Notes under the pieces: model-generated | What the model was told of the DNA's origin: nothing | What the model saw: the letters and a program-made list of their open reading frames with translations, nothing else | Databases searched by the model: none | Shown: positions 8,667 to 18,418 of the stretch, piece after piece | Position numbering within the stretch: the stretch's first letter is position 1 | Layout of the letters: each line of letters begins with the position of its first letter | Source: Myxococcota bacterium | GTDB taxonomy: Bacteria; Myxococcota_A; Bradymonadia; UBA7976; UBA1532 | DNA length: 64,000 bases | Reading direction: 5' to 3' | Assembly (NCBI GenBank): GCA_963169045.1 | Contig: CAUJDF010000106.1 | Span: 60,095-124,094 of the forward strand | Translations under genes and position numbers: made by a program

Positions 8667-10988
8667 GTGCGAGCGAATTCGAAGAGGCGGAGGCGGCGGC
8701 TGCTCCCCACGCTCCTGGGGGCGGCGGCCGTGGTCCTGTCGGCGTGCGGGCGCGAAGCGCCGCAGCGCGTCGACGAGGCGGCGGGGGCCGATCCCGTCGC
8801 GCGGAGCGAGGCGGACGCGCCGGCGGCGCCCGAGCCCAGGGCCGGCGACGTCGGCGTCGACGCAGCGACGTGGCGGCAGGCGCTCGCGCATCCCGGCGCC
8901 ACGCTGCACGAGCCGGCGGCGCTCGAGGCGGTCTTCGGCGCCGAGGGCGCGACGGCGCGCTTCGTCGACGACGAGGGCCTCACGGGGCTGGGCGCGCGGC
9001 TGACCGAGCGGCTCGCGGGCGTCGGCGCCGAGGCCCTCGATCCGGCGCGCTACCACCCCGACGACCTCGCGCGGGCGGAGGCGGCGTTCGCGGAGGCACG
9101 GCGGGTGCTCGAGGCGGTCGAGGCGCCCGAGACGCGCGCGCTCGCGCGGGCCGCCCGGGCCCGCTGGGAGCTGCTGCTGGCCGACGGCCTCGCGCGGTAC
9201 GCCCGCGACATGAAGCGCGGCAACACGGCCACCGAGGAGCGCCAGGCGAAGCGCGCGCTCGCCGAGCCGAAGGCGGCGGCGCCCGCCGACGAGGGCCCCG
9301 GCGAGGGCGAGCACGGCGGCGGCACGGCGCCCGACGGCGACGACGACGACGCCCCCGCCGGCTCCGGCGTTGCCGCCGATCCGCCCGTCCTGCGCGACCG
9401 CAAGGCCTTCATCGCCGAGCGGCTCGCCGACGATCTCCGCAGCGTCACCGACGGCGAGTCGCTCGACGCGCTGTTCGAGGCGCTGGTGCCGGCGCACCCG
9501 CAGTACCGCCCGCTGCGCATCGCGCTCGCCCGCTACCGCGACCTCGCCGTCCGCGGCGGCTGGCCGGAGCTGAAGCCCGGCAAGGTCGACGGCGAGCTCG
9601 CCACCCGCCTCGCCCAGCGGCTCGCGCTCGAGGGCTTCGACGTCGATCCGGCGACGACCACCCTCGACGAGAAGCTGAAGGCGGCCATCGTGCGCTACCA
9701 GGAGCTCCACCAGCTCCGCGCCACGGGCAAGACGGACGCCACCTTCTGGAAGGTGCTCAACATCCCGGTCGAGAAGCGCATCGAGTCGATCGAGAAGTCG
9801 CTCGACCGGCTGCGCAAGAGCAAGGTCGACGAGGACGTCTACTTCGTCGCCATCAACCTGGCCGACTTCCACCTGGAGCTGTGGCGGAACGGCGTGCGCA
9901 CGCTGCGCAACCGCGTGGTGGTGGGCAAGCCCGACGGCACGAAGTGCGACGAGCTCACCGCGCGCCTGATGCTGGCGTTCGCCACGCCGGTGCAGTCCTC
10001 CGAGATGGATCGGCTGGTGTTCGCGCCCTACTGGAACGTCACGCGCGAGATCCGCGAGAAGGAGTACGAGCACGAGCGCGGCATGGACCCCCTGTACTAC
10101 GAGAAGAACGGGTACGAGGTGGTCTTTCCGGGGAGGCCCGACGAGTACGTGCGGCAGCTCCCGGGGCCGGGCAACGCGCTGGGCTTCGTGAAGTTCCTGT
10201 TCCCGAACCCGCACTCCACGTACGTGCACGACACGAACATGAAGCACCTGTTCGGCGAGCCGGTGCGGGCGTTCTCGCACGGGTGCATGCGGCTGCAGAA
10301 CCCGCTCGAGCTGGCCGAGGCGCTGCTGACGGTGGACGGTCAGTGGGACGCCGACCGCTTCGCGGAGCTGCAGGAGAAGTGGCGCGACCTCGGCGCGCGC
10401 GTGAAGGCGTACGACCCGGCGCGCTGGAAGCGCGTGACCGAGGACGCGGCGAAGCTGCAGACGCACGTGGTGCTGAAGGACCCGGTGCCGGTGCACGTGG
10501 AGTACTACACGGCGCGCGTCGGCGAAGACGGGCAGGTCGAGTTCCTGACCGACATCTACGGCTACGACGCGGGCCGGTGGAGCAAGGGCGCGCCGAAGTG
10601 CGTGCCCGAGAGCCGCGCGGCGCGCAGCGGCCTCGCCGGCGTGCTCGACCGCGTCGCCGAGCTTGAGAAGCAGGGCGCCGCCCTCGAGGCGCGCCTCGCC
10701 GCCGTCGTGCCGCGCGCCTCGTCGCTCGACGCCTCCCCCGCGCAGAAGTCGCTGGCGCGCAACGTCCGCGACCTCAGCGACTTCGGCACCGAGTACCGCA
10801 ACCTCGCGGCCCACATCCGCGCCCAGCACGGCGCCATCGCCGGCGAGCTCGAGGGCCAGGGCGGCCGCTGGACGAAGCGGCTCGAGCTGCAGGCGGTCGG
10901 CCTGCACCGCCTGGTGCAGGGCCTCGAGCTCACCCTCCGCAAGGCGCGCAAGACCTGCGAGCGCGCCGAGGCCGCCCTCGGCGGGTGA
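8667..10988 (+). CDS. L,D-transpeptidase (YkuD / YcbB-like) lipoprotein
   Basis: The 773-residue protein has a basic start followed by a lipobox (AAAVVLSAC), so it is probably lipid-anchored. A long helical N-terminal scaffold domain contains an acidic low-complexity insert near residues 205-235. A peptidoglycan-binding-like region lies at about 305-360, followed by the catalytic YkuD domain with the active-site signature SHGCMRLQNP near residues 536-545 (catalytic Cys). A helical tail of about 150 residues, coiled-coil in part, ends the protein. The order (scaffold, PG-binding, catalytic domain) matches YcbB/LdtD enzymes, which make 3-3 peptidoglycan cross-links in the periplasm. The GTG at 8667 was chosen because it opens the signal sequence. 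Its ribosome site is weak (GGTGGGA). It ends directly against the helicase gene. Confidence 0.92.
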   Translation: MRANSKRRRRRLLPTLLGAAAVVLSACGREAPQRVDEAAGADPVARSEADAPAAPEPRAGDVGVDAATWRQALAHPGATLHEPAALEAVFGAEGATARFVDDEGLTGLGARLTERLAGVGAEALDPARYHPDDLARAEAAFAEARRVLEAVEAPETRALARAARARWELLLADGLARYARDMKRGNTATEERQAKRALAEPKAAAPADEGPGEGEHGGGTAPDGDDDDAPAGSGVAADPPVLRDRKAFIAERLADDLRSVTDGESLDALFEALVPAHPQYRPLRIALARYRDLAVRGGWPELKPGKVDGELATRLAQRLALEGFDVDPATTTLDEKLKAAIVRYQELHQLRATGKTDATFWKVLNIPVEKRIESIEKSLDRLRKSKVDEDVYFVAINLADFHLELWRNGVRTLRNRVVVGKPDGTKCDELTARLMLAFATPVQSSEMDRLVFAPYWNVTREIREKEYEHERGMDPLYYEKNGYEVVFPGRPDEYVRQLPGPGNALGFVKFLFPNPHSTYVHDTNMKHLFGEPVRAFSHGCMRLQNPLELAEALLTVDGQWDADRFAELQEKWRDLGARVKAYDPARWKRVTEDAAKLQTHVVLKDPVPVHVEYYTARVGEDGQVEFLTDIYGYDAGRWSKGAPKCVPESRAARSGLAGVLDRVAELEKQGAALEARLAAVVPRASSLDASPAQKSLARNVRDLSDFGTEYRNLAAHIRAQHGAIAGELEGQGGRWTKRLELQAVGLHRLVQGLELTLRKARKTCERAEAALGG

Positions 10989-10997
10989 TCAGCCCGC
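10981..10997. terminator. Hairpin over abutting stop codons of L,D-transpeptidase and helicase
   Basis: GCGGG and CCCGC pair around TGATCAG. The centre TGATCA consists of the plus-strand TGA (10986-10988) and the minus-strand TGA (10989-10991) back to back with no base between. The short stem could act on either transcript, but there is no T-tract. Confidence 0.35.
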
Positions 10998-13541
10998 GAT
11001 CTCGCGCAGGGCGATGAGCGGACCGTCGGGGTTCGCGTCCTGCCGCAGGTCGATGATCCCGTCGAGGTACCAGACGTCGTCTTCCATCGGGTCGCAGAGC
11101 ACCTGCCGCACGCGCCACACCTTCGGCTCGACCTTGTCCATGCGCGTGAAGCCGGGCTGGCGGGCGCGGTGGTCGAAGACGAGGCGGTCGTAGGCGGCGT
11201 AGAACGGCCGCAGCGCGTCGACGAAGCGCTCCGCCGTCCACTCGTCCTCGGCGTCGTGGCGGATGAGGCCGAGCGCCTCGTCGTAGTCGCGCTTCGCCAG
11301 CGCGTGCGCGATCGCCAGCACCTCGGCGCGCACGCGCGCCTCGAACACCTTGGGGTGGGCGCTGATGTCGAGCATCTTCGGCGCCTCGACCTCGACCACC
11401 TCCTCGGGGACGCCGTCGAGCATCGCCTCCCAGGTGCGCACGAGCGAGCCGTCGGCGCGCTGCAGCGTCGCGCGCAGGTACCCGATCAGGCTGTAGATCC
11501 GGTCGTCCTTGAGCGCCTCGGGGACCGTCTGCACCAGGACCTTGTAGACCTGGCTCAGGTGGCGCAGCAGCACGCCCTCGGCGCGCTCGAGGCCGTACAG
11601 CTTCACGTACTCGTTGAACGTCGCGTAGCGCTCGTACAGGTCGCGCGCCACCGACTTGGGCTGGATCGCCAGCTTCTTCACCCAGGGGTGGCCCTGGGCG
11701 TACAGGTCGAACAGCTCGAAGACCAGCTCGGCGTCGGGCATGGGCCACGTGATCTTCTCGAGCTTCTCCATGCGCTCCTCGTACTCGATGCGCTCCGCCT
11801 TCATCTGCGCGAGCGCCTCGGTGCGCAGCACGTCCTGCTGGCGCAGGAGCACGACGCGCGGGTCCTCGAGGATGGACTCGACGAGCGTCAGGACCTGCAG
11901 GGGGTAGGCGTCGGCGTCGGGCGAGAGGTGGCCGAGCGCGTAGATGAGGAAGAGCGACAGCGAGTGGTACATCGAGAAGTCGCGCTGCAGCTCCGGGGCG
12001 ACGCGCGCCGTCTTCCCTCGCCGCGCCCCCTCCCGCGGCACCACCTCGACGATGCCGGCACGGCGCAGCGTCTGGAACACGGCCTTGGCGTCGCGGCGCA
12101 GGCGGTGCTGGCGGCGCGGCGGCTCGTGGGAGAGCGCGATGAGCTCGATCAGCGCCCCGTAGCCGCCGCGGCGCGCCGACGTGGCGTCGCCGCGCTGCAG
12201 CAGATTGATCAGCATGCCGTGGTCGACGGAGAAGCGGCTCTCGAGCGCCTCGGACTCGCGGTCGATCAGGCCGCGGAAGACGTCCTCGTCCCAGTGGACG
12301 TAGCCCTGCTCGGGCGGCTTCTTGTACTGCAGCTTCTTCTTCTTGGCCGGGTCGGTGGCGATCTTCTCGGCGATCTTCTTGTTCTCGATCACGTGCTCGG
12401 GGGCCATGCAGACGACCCAGCCGGCGTCGTCGAAGCCCTTGCGCCCGGCGCGCCCGGCGATCTGCTTGAAGTCGCGCACGCTGAGGATGCGCGTCTTGCG
12501 CCCGTCGTACTTCGCGAGCTTCGTGAACAGCGCCGTGCGGATGGGCACGTTGATGCCGACGCCGAGCGTGTCGGTGCCGAGCACCATCTTGAGCAGGCCC
12601 TGCTGGGCGAGGCGCTCCACGAGCAGGCGGTACTTGGGCAGCAGGCCGGCGTGGTGGATGCCCATGCCGTGCGCGACGAAGCGGCGCACGTCCTTGCCGT
12701 AGGGCGTGTCGAAGCGGAAGCCCTTCAGCTCCGCGGCGATCGCCTGCTTCTCCTCCTTCGTGCAGAAGTCGAGGCTGGTGAGGCTCTGGGCGAGCTCGGC
12801 GCACTCGCGGTGCGTGAAGCTGACGACGTAGATGGGCGCGCGGCCCTTCTTCATCAGGTCCTGAAGCACTTCCAGAAGTGGATCGTCGCGGTACTCGAAG
12901 TGCAGCGGGACCGGGCGCTGCGCCGACGTGACGAGCGTCACCTTGCGGCGCGTGCGCTCCTCGAGGCGGCGCGCGATGTCGCGCGGATCGCCGAGCGTCG
13001 CCGACATCAGCAGGAACTGGACGCGCGGCAGCAGCAGCAGCGGCAGCTGCCAGGCCATGCCGCGGTCCGGGTCGGCGTAGTAGTGGAACTCGTCCATCAC
13101 GACGGCGTGGACCGACGCCGCCTCGCCCTCGCTCAGCGCCATCGCCGCGAGCACCTCGGCGGTGCAGGCGATGATCGGGGCGTTGGCGTTGATGCTGGCG
13201 TCGCCGGTGAGCATGCCGACGTTGGCCGCCCCGAACTGCTTGCACAGGTCGAAGAACTTCTCGCTGACGAGCGCCTTGATGGGCGAGGTGTAGAAGGAGC
13301 GCCCGCCGGTGGCGTAGGCGGCGAAGTGCAGCGCCATCGCGACGAGCGACTTGCCCGATCCGGTGGGGGTGTTGAGCACGACGTGCTGCCCGGAGAGCAG
13401 CGCGAGGATGGCCTCCTCCTGGGCGGGGTAGAGCTCGAGGCCGCGCGCCGCCGCCCAGTCGACGAACAGGTCGAGCAGGCCGTCGGGGCTGATCGGGCCG
13501 GCCGGCAGGCGGTCGACGAGGGACGTTTCGGGAGCGTTCAT
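10989..13541 (-). CDS. Ski2-like DEAD/DEAH-box helicase (DUF3516 type)
   Basis: The 850-residue protein has a complete helicase core. Walker A is TPTGSGKS near residues 58-65, motif II is DEFH at 150-153, motif III is SAT in LLMSATLGD near 178, and motif VI is QIAGRAGRKG near 360. The long C-terminal region is of the DUF3516 type, with conserved-looking segments such as FSMYHSLSLFLIYALG and WVKKLAIQPKSVARDLYERY. Such Ski2-like helicases are ATP-dependent RNA/DNA unwinding enzymes; the biological role of this bacterial subfamily is unclear. The start was set at the ATG 13539-13541. Two further in-frame ATGs lie at 13548-13550 and 13551-13553 and cannot be excluded. The frame stays open to 13877, but that stretch is the 43-bp tandem repeat and should not be included. 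Confidence 0.93.
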   Translation of the reverse strand: MNAPETSLVDRLPAGPISPDGLLDLFVDWAAARGLELYPAQEEAILALLSGQHVVLNTPTGSGKSLVAMALHFAAYATGGRSFYTSPIKALVSEKFFDLCKQFGAANVGMLTGDASINANAPIIACTAEVLAAMALSEGEAASVHAVVMDEFHYYADPDRGMAWQLPLLLLPRVQFLLMSATLGDPRDIARRLEERTRRKVTLVTSAQRPVPLHFEYRDDPLLEVLQDLMKKGRAPIYVVSFTHRECAELAQSLTSLDFCTKEEKQAIAAELKGFRFDTPYGKDVRRFVAHGMGIHHAGLLPKYRLLVERLAQQGLLKMVLGTDTLGVGINVPIRTALFTKLAKYDGRKTRILSVRDFKQIAGRAGRKGFDDAGWVVCMAPEHVIENKKIAEKIATDPAKKKKLQYKKPPEQGYVHWDEDVFRGLIDRESEALESRFSVDHGMLINLLQRGDATSARRGGYGALIELIALSHEPPRRQHRLRRDAKAVFQTLRRAGIVEVVPREGARRGKTARVAPELQRDFSMYHSLSLFLIYALGHLSPDADAYPLQVLTLVESILEDPRVVLLRQQDVLRTEALAQMKAERIEYEERMEKLEKITWPMPDAELVFELFDLYAQGHPWVKKLAIQPKSVARDLYERYATFNEYVKLYGLERAEGVLLRHLSQVYKVLVQTVPEALKDDRIYSLIGYLRATLQRADGSLVRTWEAMLDGVPEEVVEVEAPKMLDISAHPKVFEARVRAEVLAIAHALAKRDYDEALGLIRHDAEDEWTAERFVDALRPFYAAYDRLVFDHRARQPGFTRMDKVEPKVWRVRQVLCDPMEDDVWYLDGIIDLRQDANPDGPLIALREIAG

Positions 13542-13606
13542 GCGGCGCATCATGCCCCAGGAAGGGCGCGGGCGACACCCGCCGCGGGCGCGAAGGTCCG
13601 CGGCGG

Positions 13607-13823
13607 AGCGCGAACTCCGACCGGAGCGCCGCCCCGGTCGCTCGGCGACACCGCACACTGCCACCGGAGCGCCGTCCCGGCCGCTCGGCGACACCGCGCA
13701 CTGCCCCCGGAACGCCGCCCCGGCCGCTGTGCGACGCCGCACACTGGCACCGAAGCGCCGCCCCGGCCGCTGTGCGACGCCGCGCACTGCCACCGGCGCG
13801 CCGCCCCGGCCGCAGTTTGCGAC
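13607..13823. repeat. Five 43-bp tandem repeats in a 350-bp divergent intergenic region
   Basis: Between the helicase start (13541) and the lipoprotein start (13892) lie five tandem units: 13607-13649, 13650-13692, 13693-13735, 13736-13778 and 13779-13823. The last is 45 bp. Each carries a GCACTGCCACCGGAGCGCC-like segment, then CCCGGCCGCT and a terminal GCGAC. The first unit is the most diverged. There are no unique spacers, so it is not a CRISPR array. The flanks 13542-13606 and 13824-13891 show no gene; the right flank holds the ribosome site of the next gene. Possible roles are protein-binding iterons controlling the divergent genes, or a minisatellite. Confidence 0.85.
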
Positions 13824-13891
13824 GCCGGGACCCCTTGCGGGCGCACGCCGACCCCCCGGAGAATCGCCGCGATTCATCCCCCCCGGAGACG

Positions 13892-16800
13892 ATGGTGAAG
13901 CGGATCACGTGGCTGGGCGCCCTGCTGGGCGTCGTGGTGGGCGCCTGCGACGGCGGCGACTCGGCGGGCGGCGGCACGCCGGACCCGGACGCGCGCGTCG
14001 TCGATCTCGACAGCGGTCCCTTGCCCAACGGCGACATGGCGGTGGACACGCCCGACGGGCGGGCGCCCGACGGCGCCGCAGGCTGCGCGGACCAGGCGCG
14101 GCGCTGCGCGGGCGAGACGGTCGAGGTGTGCGCCGCCGGGCAGTGGCAATCGCTCGCGGCCTGCCCCGAGGGGACGCGCTGCGACGACGGGCAGTGCGTG
14201 CCCGACGCGTGCGGCTGCGACGGCCGCGTCTGCGGCGTCGACGGCTGCGGCGAGCCCTGCGGCGAATGCGCCCCGGGCGAGACCTGCGACGCCGACGGGC
14301 GGTGCCAGCCGGACGCGCCCCGCTGCGGCGACGACCGCTGCGACGCCGATGAGACGTGCGCCGACTGTGCCGCCGACTGCGGCGCGTGCTGCGGCAACGG
14401 GCAGTGCGAAGCCGGCCGCGGCGAGGACTGCGTCGCCTGCGCCGAGGATTGCGGCTGCGACGAGGGCGAAGTCTGCGACGCCGCGGCGCGCGCCTGCCGC
14501 GCCTGCGTGCCCCAGTGCGACGGCCGCGAGTGCGGCGACGACGGCTGCGGCGGCCCCTGCGGCGCCTGCGAGGCCGGCGTGGCGTGCGAGAACGGACGCT
14601 GCGTCGTGCCGTGCGTCCCGCGCTGCGAGGGCCGCGCGTGCGGCGCGGACGGGTGCGGCGGCGACTGCGGCGCCTGCGACGGCGAGCAGGTGTGCGACGC
14701 GCAGGGCCGCTGTGTGGCCCCGCCGGACGACTGCGGCGACGGCGCCTGTGGCGCCGGCGAAGACTGCGGCACCTGCGACCGCGACTGCGGCGCGTGCTGC
14801 GGCGACGGGCGGTGCGAGCCGGGGCGCGGCGAGACCTGCCTTGCGTGCGCGGCCGACTGCGCCTGCGCCGCCGGTCTCGAGTGCGACGCCGCCGCGATGT
14901 GCGTGCCGGCGTGCGCGCCACAGTGCGCGGGCCGCGACTGCGGCGACGACGGCTGCGGCGGCACGTGTGGCGCGTGCGACGCCGCCGAGGCCTGCGTCGA
15001 AGGCGTCTGCCGCGCGCAGTGCCAGCCCCAGTGCGACGGCCGCGCGTGCGGCGGCGACGGCTGCGGCGGGCAGTGCGGCCGGTGCGAGGGCGACGCGCTC
15101 TGCGACGACGGCGCCTGCGTCGAGCCCTGCCGCCCGGCGTGCGGCGGCCGCGTCTGCGGCGACGACGGCTGCGGCGGCGTCTGCGGGCAGTGCGCCCCGG
15201 ACACCTTCTGCAACGCGAACGGCGGCTGCGATCCGGTGTGCGTCCCCCACTGCGACGGGCGCGTCTGCGGCGACGACGGCTGCGGGGGGCGCTGCGGCGA
15301 GTGCGACGCTCAGTGCACCGCCGACGGCCGCTGCTTGCACGAGGCGGACTGCGCCTGCCCCGCGGCCCAGGTCTGCTTCGACGGCGTCTGCCGCGAGCCG
15401 GCGCTGCTCTGCTCCGAGGAGAACCCGCTCGGACTGTGCGCCGGCGGCCAGCTGTGCGTCGCGGCAGCCTGCGTCGACCAGGGCGCGGCCTGCTCCGCCG
15501 GCAACCCCACCGGCGTGTGTCCGCCGGGCCAGATGTGCCACAACGCGCGGTGCGAGGACGTCGACGGCGAGCGCCTGTGCGGCGACGGCCTCGCCTGCAC
15601 CGCGGAGCGCTTCGACTTCGCCCGCAACCGGTGCGTGACCGAGGTCGTCGACGGCCCGTGCGACGACGGCAACACGTGCACGAACGACCGCTGCGTCGAC
15701 GGCGCGTGCGTCGGCACGCCGATCGCGGGCTGCGTCGCGCCACCCGGCGTCGACCCCGTCGTCAGCCCGACCAACGTCGGCCAGGTCACGCTGACGGGCA
15801 GCAAGCCCGCCGCGTCGGCCCTGATCGTCAATGGCGCCGAGGCGGTGCCGGAGAACCCCGAGCAGCGCTGGTCCGTGCAGGTGAACCTGGCGCCGGGCGA
15901 GAACGTGTTCGCGATCTCGACGATGGCCGGCGGGCGCGAGAGCGGCCGGGTGACCGTGCGCATCGTCTACGACACCTCGGCGCCGCGCGTCACCGTGAAC
16001 CCCGCCGGCGGCACCTACGCCGCGGGCGTGACGGTCACGGTGACCACCGACGAGCCGGCCACCGTCCAGTACACCGACGACGGCGCGACGCCCGACGACT
16101 GGTCGCCCACGTTCCGGTCGGTGCGCCAGTTCCGCATCTTCGAGGACACGACGCTGAAGTTCCGCGCGCGCGACGTCGCCGGCAACGTCACCGACGACAT
16201 CGTCACCGCGACCTTCCGCATCTCGACGGCCGGCAGCGCCTGGGAGGCCGGCCCGCCCCTGCCGGCGGTCATCTCGCACGCCGGCGCCGCCTCGATCGGC
16301 GGCGACCTGTACGTCGTCGGCGGCACCACCGGCCTCGCCGCCCAGCAGACCGCGTGGAAGCTGACCGAGGCCACCGGCGAGTGGAGCGCGCTGTCCCTCC
16401 TCCCCGCCCCGCGCGCCGAGCTCGCCGTCGTCGCCGTCGGCAACCAGATCTTCGCCATCGGCGGCCAGGACGACGGCATCCCGCTGAACCTCGTGTCGCG
16501 CCTGCCGGCGGCCGGCGGGGCCTGGGACCCCCGCGCGCCGATGCCCTCGACGCGGTTCGGCCTCGCCGCGGCGGTCAGCGGCGGCCGCATCTACGCCTTC
16601 GGCGGCAAGACCAACGGCGGCGTCGTCCTCACCAACCTCGAGGTCTACGACCCCGGCAACAACACCTGGACGAACCAGGTGGCGCAGATGCCGCGCGCCC
16701 GCTACGGCCACAACGCGGTGGAGCACAACGGCCGCATCTGGGTCGTCGGCGGCGAGGACGAGCAGGGCACGCCGATCGCCGAGGTCGACGTGTACGAGGT

Positions 16801-18418
16801 GGCGCAGGACCGCTGGGTCGAGGGGCCGGCGTTGCCGACGCCCCGCTCGTTCGCGATGGCGACCCGCGACACGAACGTCGGCGCGGTCACCGGCGGCTTC
16901 ACCGGCATCGTCGTCGCCGGCGGGCGGACGGCGGGCGGCGCGGCGAGCGCGGTCGTCGAGGAGCTCGTGATCGAGGACGGCGCGTGGCGGACGCGGCGCC
17001 CGCTGCCCGCGCCGTGGATCGCCGGCGCCGGCGTCGCGGCCCCGCGCGCGGGCACGCCCGACGAGCGGCGCACCTGCGGCTGGCTGCTCGGCGGCACGCG
17101 CGCCGGCGCGGTGACGTCGTCCACCGCCTGCTACACGTTCGACCAGGACTACGCGCGGCGCCTGCCGCCGATGCCCGAGGGCCGGTTCATGCACGCCGCC
17201 GAGGCGCTCGACGGCCGCATCTACCTGTTCGGCGGGCGCAACTTCCAGGAGACGACCCTGTTCTGGGCGTTCGACCCGGAGACGGGCACCTACGAAGAGC
17301 TGCCGGCGCTGCCGTCGTTCCAGAACGGCCTCGCGAGCGTGGCCCACGATGGCCGCCTCTACGCCATCGGCGGCGCGAATCAGTTCGGGACGGCGGTGCC
17401 GCGGATGCGCGCCTACGACCCGGTGGCCCGGGCGTGGTCGGACCTGCGTCCGATGCCGACGGCCCGCCGCGACGCGACGGCGGTGGTGCTCGGCGGGCTG
17501 ATCTACGTGATCGGCGGCAGCAACAACGGCGTGCTGCCGACGGTCGAGATCTACGACCCCGCGGCGGACCGCTGGCAGAACGGGCCGGTGCTCCCCGCCG
17601 GGCGCGTGGGCGCGCGCGCCGTCCAGCACGACGGCGACCTGCTGCTCGTGGGCGGCCTGGACGCCGGCGACGGCTTCGCCGGCGACGTGCTGCGCTTCCG
17701 CGACGGCCAGTGGAGCAGCGCGTTCCCCGGCTTCGCGGGGGCGTTCGGGACGGTCTTCCTCGCCCACGACCACCAGCTCAACGCGTTCGGCGGCCTCCTG
17801 CCGGGCGGCGCCGTCGGGAACCGCATCGTCTCGTACAACCTGAACACGGGCCGATTGGCGCGGGCGATCCGCAACGAGACGAACCTGTTCGTCGGCGTGA
17901 ATTACACCGCGTCGGCGTCCCTGTATGGGCGGCTGTACGTGTTCGGCGGCAATCGTGTCGTGCCGACGGGCCCCGAGGGCGAGGCGCTGGTCCAGAAGAT
18001 CGAGGCGCGCTGCTTCAACGGCGTGCTCGACGGCCGCGAGGTCGTCGGGCAGAACGCCCCCGCCGACAGCGGCGGCGGCTGTCCCGGCGTGACGCCGCTG
18101 CAGGACGGCGACGTGCGGCTGCACAACGGCGCCGGGCCCGGCCAGCAGGGGCGCCTCGAGGTGTACCTCGGCGGCACGTGGGGCACGGTCTGCGACGACG
18201 CGTGGGGACAGGGCTCCACCGACGTCGCCTGCGGCCAGCTCTTCGGGCCCGGCTACACTGGCAGCCAGTCGAACGGCGACGTGGGCGGCGCCGGCCCGAT
18301 CCAGATGGACGACGTGCAGTGCAACGGCAACGAGGTGCGCATCGTCGATTGCCGCCACACCCGCAACCACAACTGCAGCCACATCGAGGACGTGCTGCTC
18401 ACCTGCCGTCCGCGCTGA
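13892..18418 (+). CDS. Giant lipoprotein: Cys-rich repeats, kelch propellers, SRCR domain
   Basis: The 1508-residue protein starts with a lipobox (LGVVVGAC). Residues about 100-615 are Cys-rich. Seven units follow the pattern C-x3-C-x-G-R-x-C-G-x-D-G-C-G-G-x-C-G-x-C, and two CGDG...CCGxGxCExGRGExC modules are interspersed. Near 670-780 are beta domains, the second like a chitobiase/hexosaminidase C-terminal fold (PATVQYTDDGATPDDW). About twelve kelch units follow, each with a GG pair after a hydrophobic strand (LYVVGG, IFAIGG, IYAFGG, IWVVGG, IYLFGG, IYVIGG), enough for two propellers. Residues about 1407-1508 form an SRCR domain with six Cys (GTVCDDAWG, DVACGQLFG, DDVQCNG, IVDCRH, NHNC, LLTC). 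All point to an outer-surface binding protein. The ATG at 13892 has GGAG seven bases upstream. The last 20 bp overlap the convergent YkgJ gene. Confidence 0.92.
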   Translation: MVKRITWLGALLGVVVGACDGGDSAGGGTPDPDARVVDLDSGPLPNGDMAVDTPDGRAPDGAAGCADQARRCAGETVEVCAAGQWQSLAACPEGTRCDDGQCVPDACGCDGRVCGVDGCGEPCGECAPGETCDADGRCQPDAPRCGDDRCDADETCADCAADCGACCGNGQCEAGRGEDCVACAEDCGCDEGEVCDAAARACRACVPQCDGRECGDDGCGGPCGACEAGVACENGRCVVPCVPRCEGRACGADGCGGDCGACDGEQVCDAQGRCVAPPDDCGDGACGAGEDCGTCDRDCGACCGDGRCEPGRGETCLACAADCACAAGLECDAAAMCVPACAPQCAGRDCGDDGCGGTCGACDAAEACVEGVCRAQCQPQCDGRACGGDGCGGQCGRCEGDALCDDGACVEPCRPACGGRVCGDDGCGGVCGQCAPDTFCNANGGCDPVCVPHCDGRVCGDDGCGGRCGECDAQCTADGRCLHEADCACPAAQVCFDGVCREPALLCSEENPLGLCAGGQLCVAAACVDQGAACSAGNPTGVCPPGQMCHNARCEDVDGERLCGDGLACTAERFDFARNRCVTEVVDGPCDDGNTCTNDRCVDGACVGTPIAGCVAPPGVDPVVSPTNVGQVTLTGSKPAASALIVNGAEAVPENPEQRWSVQVNLAPGENVFAISTMAGGRESGRVTVRIVYDTSAPRVTVNPAGGTYAAGVTVTVTTDEPATVQYTDDGATPDDWSPTFRSVRQFRIFEDTTLKFRARDVAGNVTDDIVTATFRISTAGSAWEAGPPLPAVISHAGAASIGGDLYVVGGTTGLAAQQTAWKLTEATGEWSALSLLPAPRAELAVVAVGNQIFAIGGQDDGIPLNLVSRLPAAGGAWDPRAPMPSTRFGLAAAVSGGRIYAFGGKTNGGVVLTNLEVYDPGNNTWTNQVAQMPRARYGHNAVEHNGRIWVVGGEDEQGTPIAEVDVYEVAQDRWVEGPALPTPRSFAMATRDTNVGAVTGGFTGIVVAGGRTAGGAASAVVEELVIEDGAWRTRRPLPAPWIAGAGVAAPRAGTPDERRTCGWLLGGTRAGAVTSSTACYTFDQDYARRLPPMPEGRFMHAAEALDGRIYLFGGRNFQETTLFWAFDPETGTYEELPALPSFQNGLASVAHDGRLYAIGGANQFGTAVPRMRAYDPVARAWSDLRPMPTARRDATAVVLGGLIYVIGGSNNGVLPTVEIYDPAADRWQNGPVLPAGRVGARAVQHDGDLLLVGGLDAGDGFAGDVLRFRDGQWSSAFPGFAGAFGTVFLAHDHQLNAFGGLLPGGAVGNRIVSYNLNTGRLARAIRNETNLFVGVNYTASASLYGRLYVFGGNRVVPTGPEGEALVQKIEARCFNGVLDGREVVGQNAPADSGGGCPGVTPLQDGDVRLHNGAGPGQQGRLEVYLGGTWGTVCDDAWGQGSTDVACGQLFGPGYTGSQSNGDVGGAGPIQMDDVQCNGNEVRIVDCRHTRNHNCSHIEDVLLTCRPR

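Noticed and set aside
13607..13823. CRISPR array
   Set aside because: Repeats are directly adjacent with no unique spacers, and no cas gene is in the window.
13542..13877. N-terminal extension of the helicase through the 43-bp repeats
   Set aside because: The frame is open but the encoded sequence is repeat-derived Arg/Gly-rich text, and helicase homology begins just after the ATG at 13539-13541.
13874..18382. 1500-codon open frame on the minus strand opposite the kelch/SRCR gene
   Set aside because: Its composition is Ala/Val/Arg-rich with no domain; the plus-strand frame has Cys patterns and kelch motifs. It is a shadow frame.
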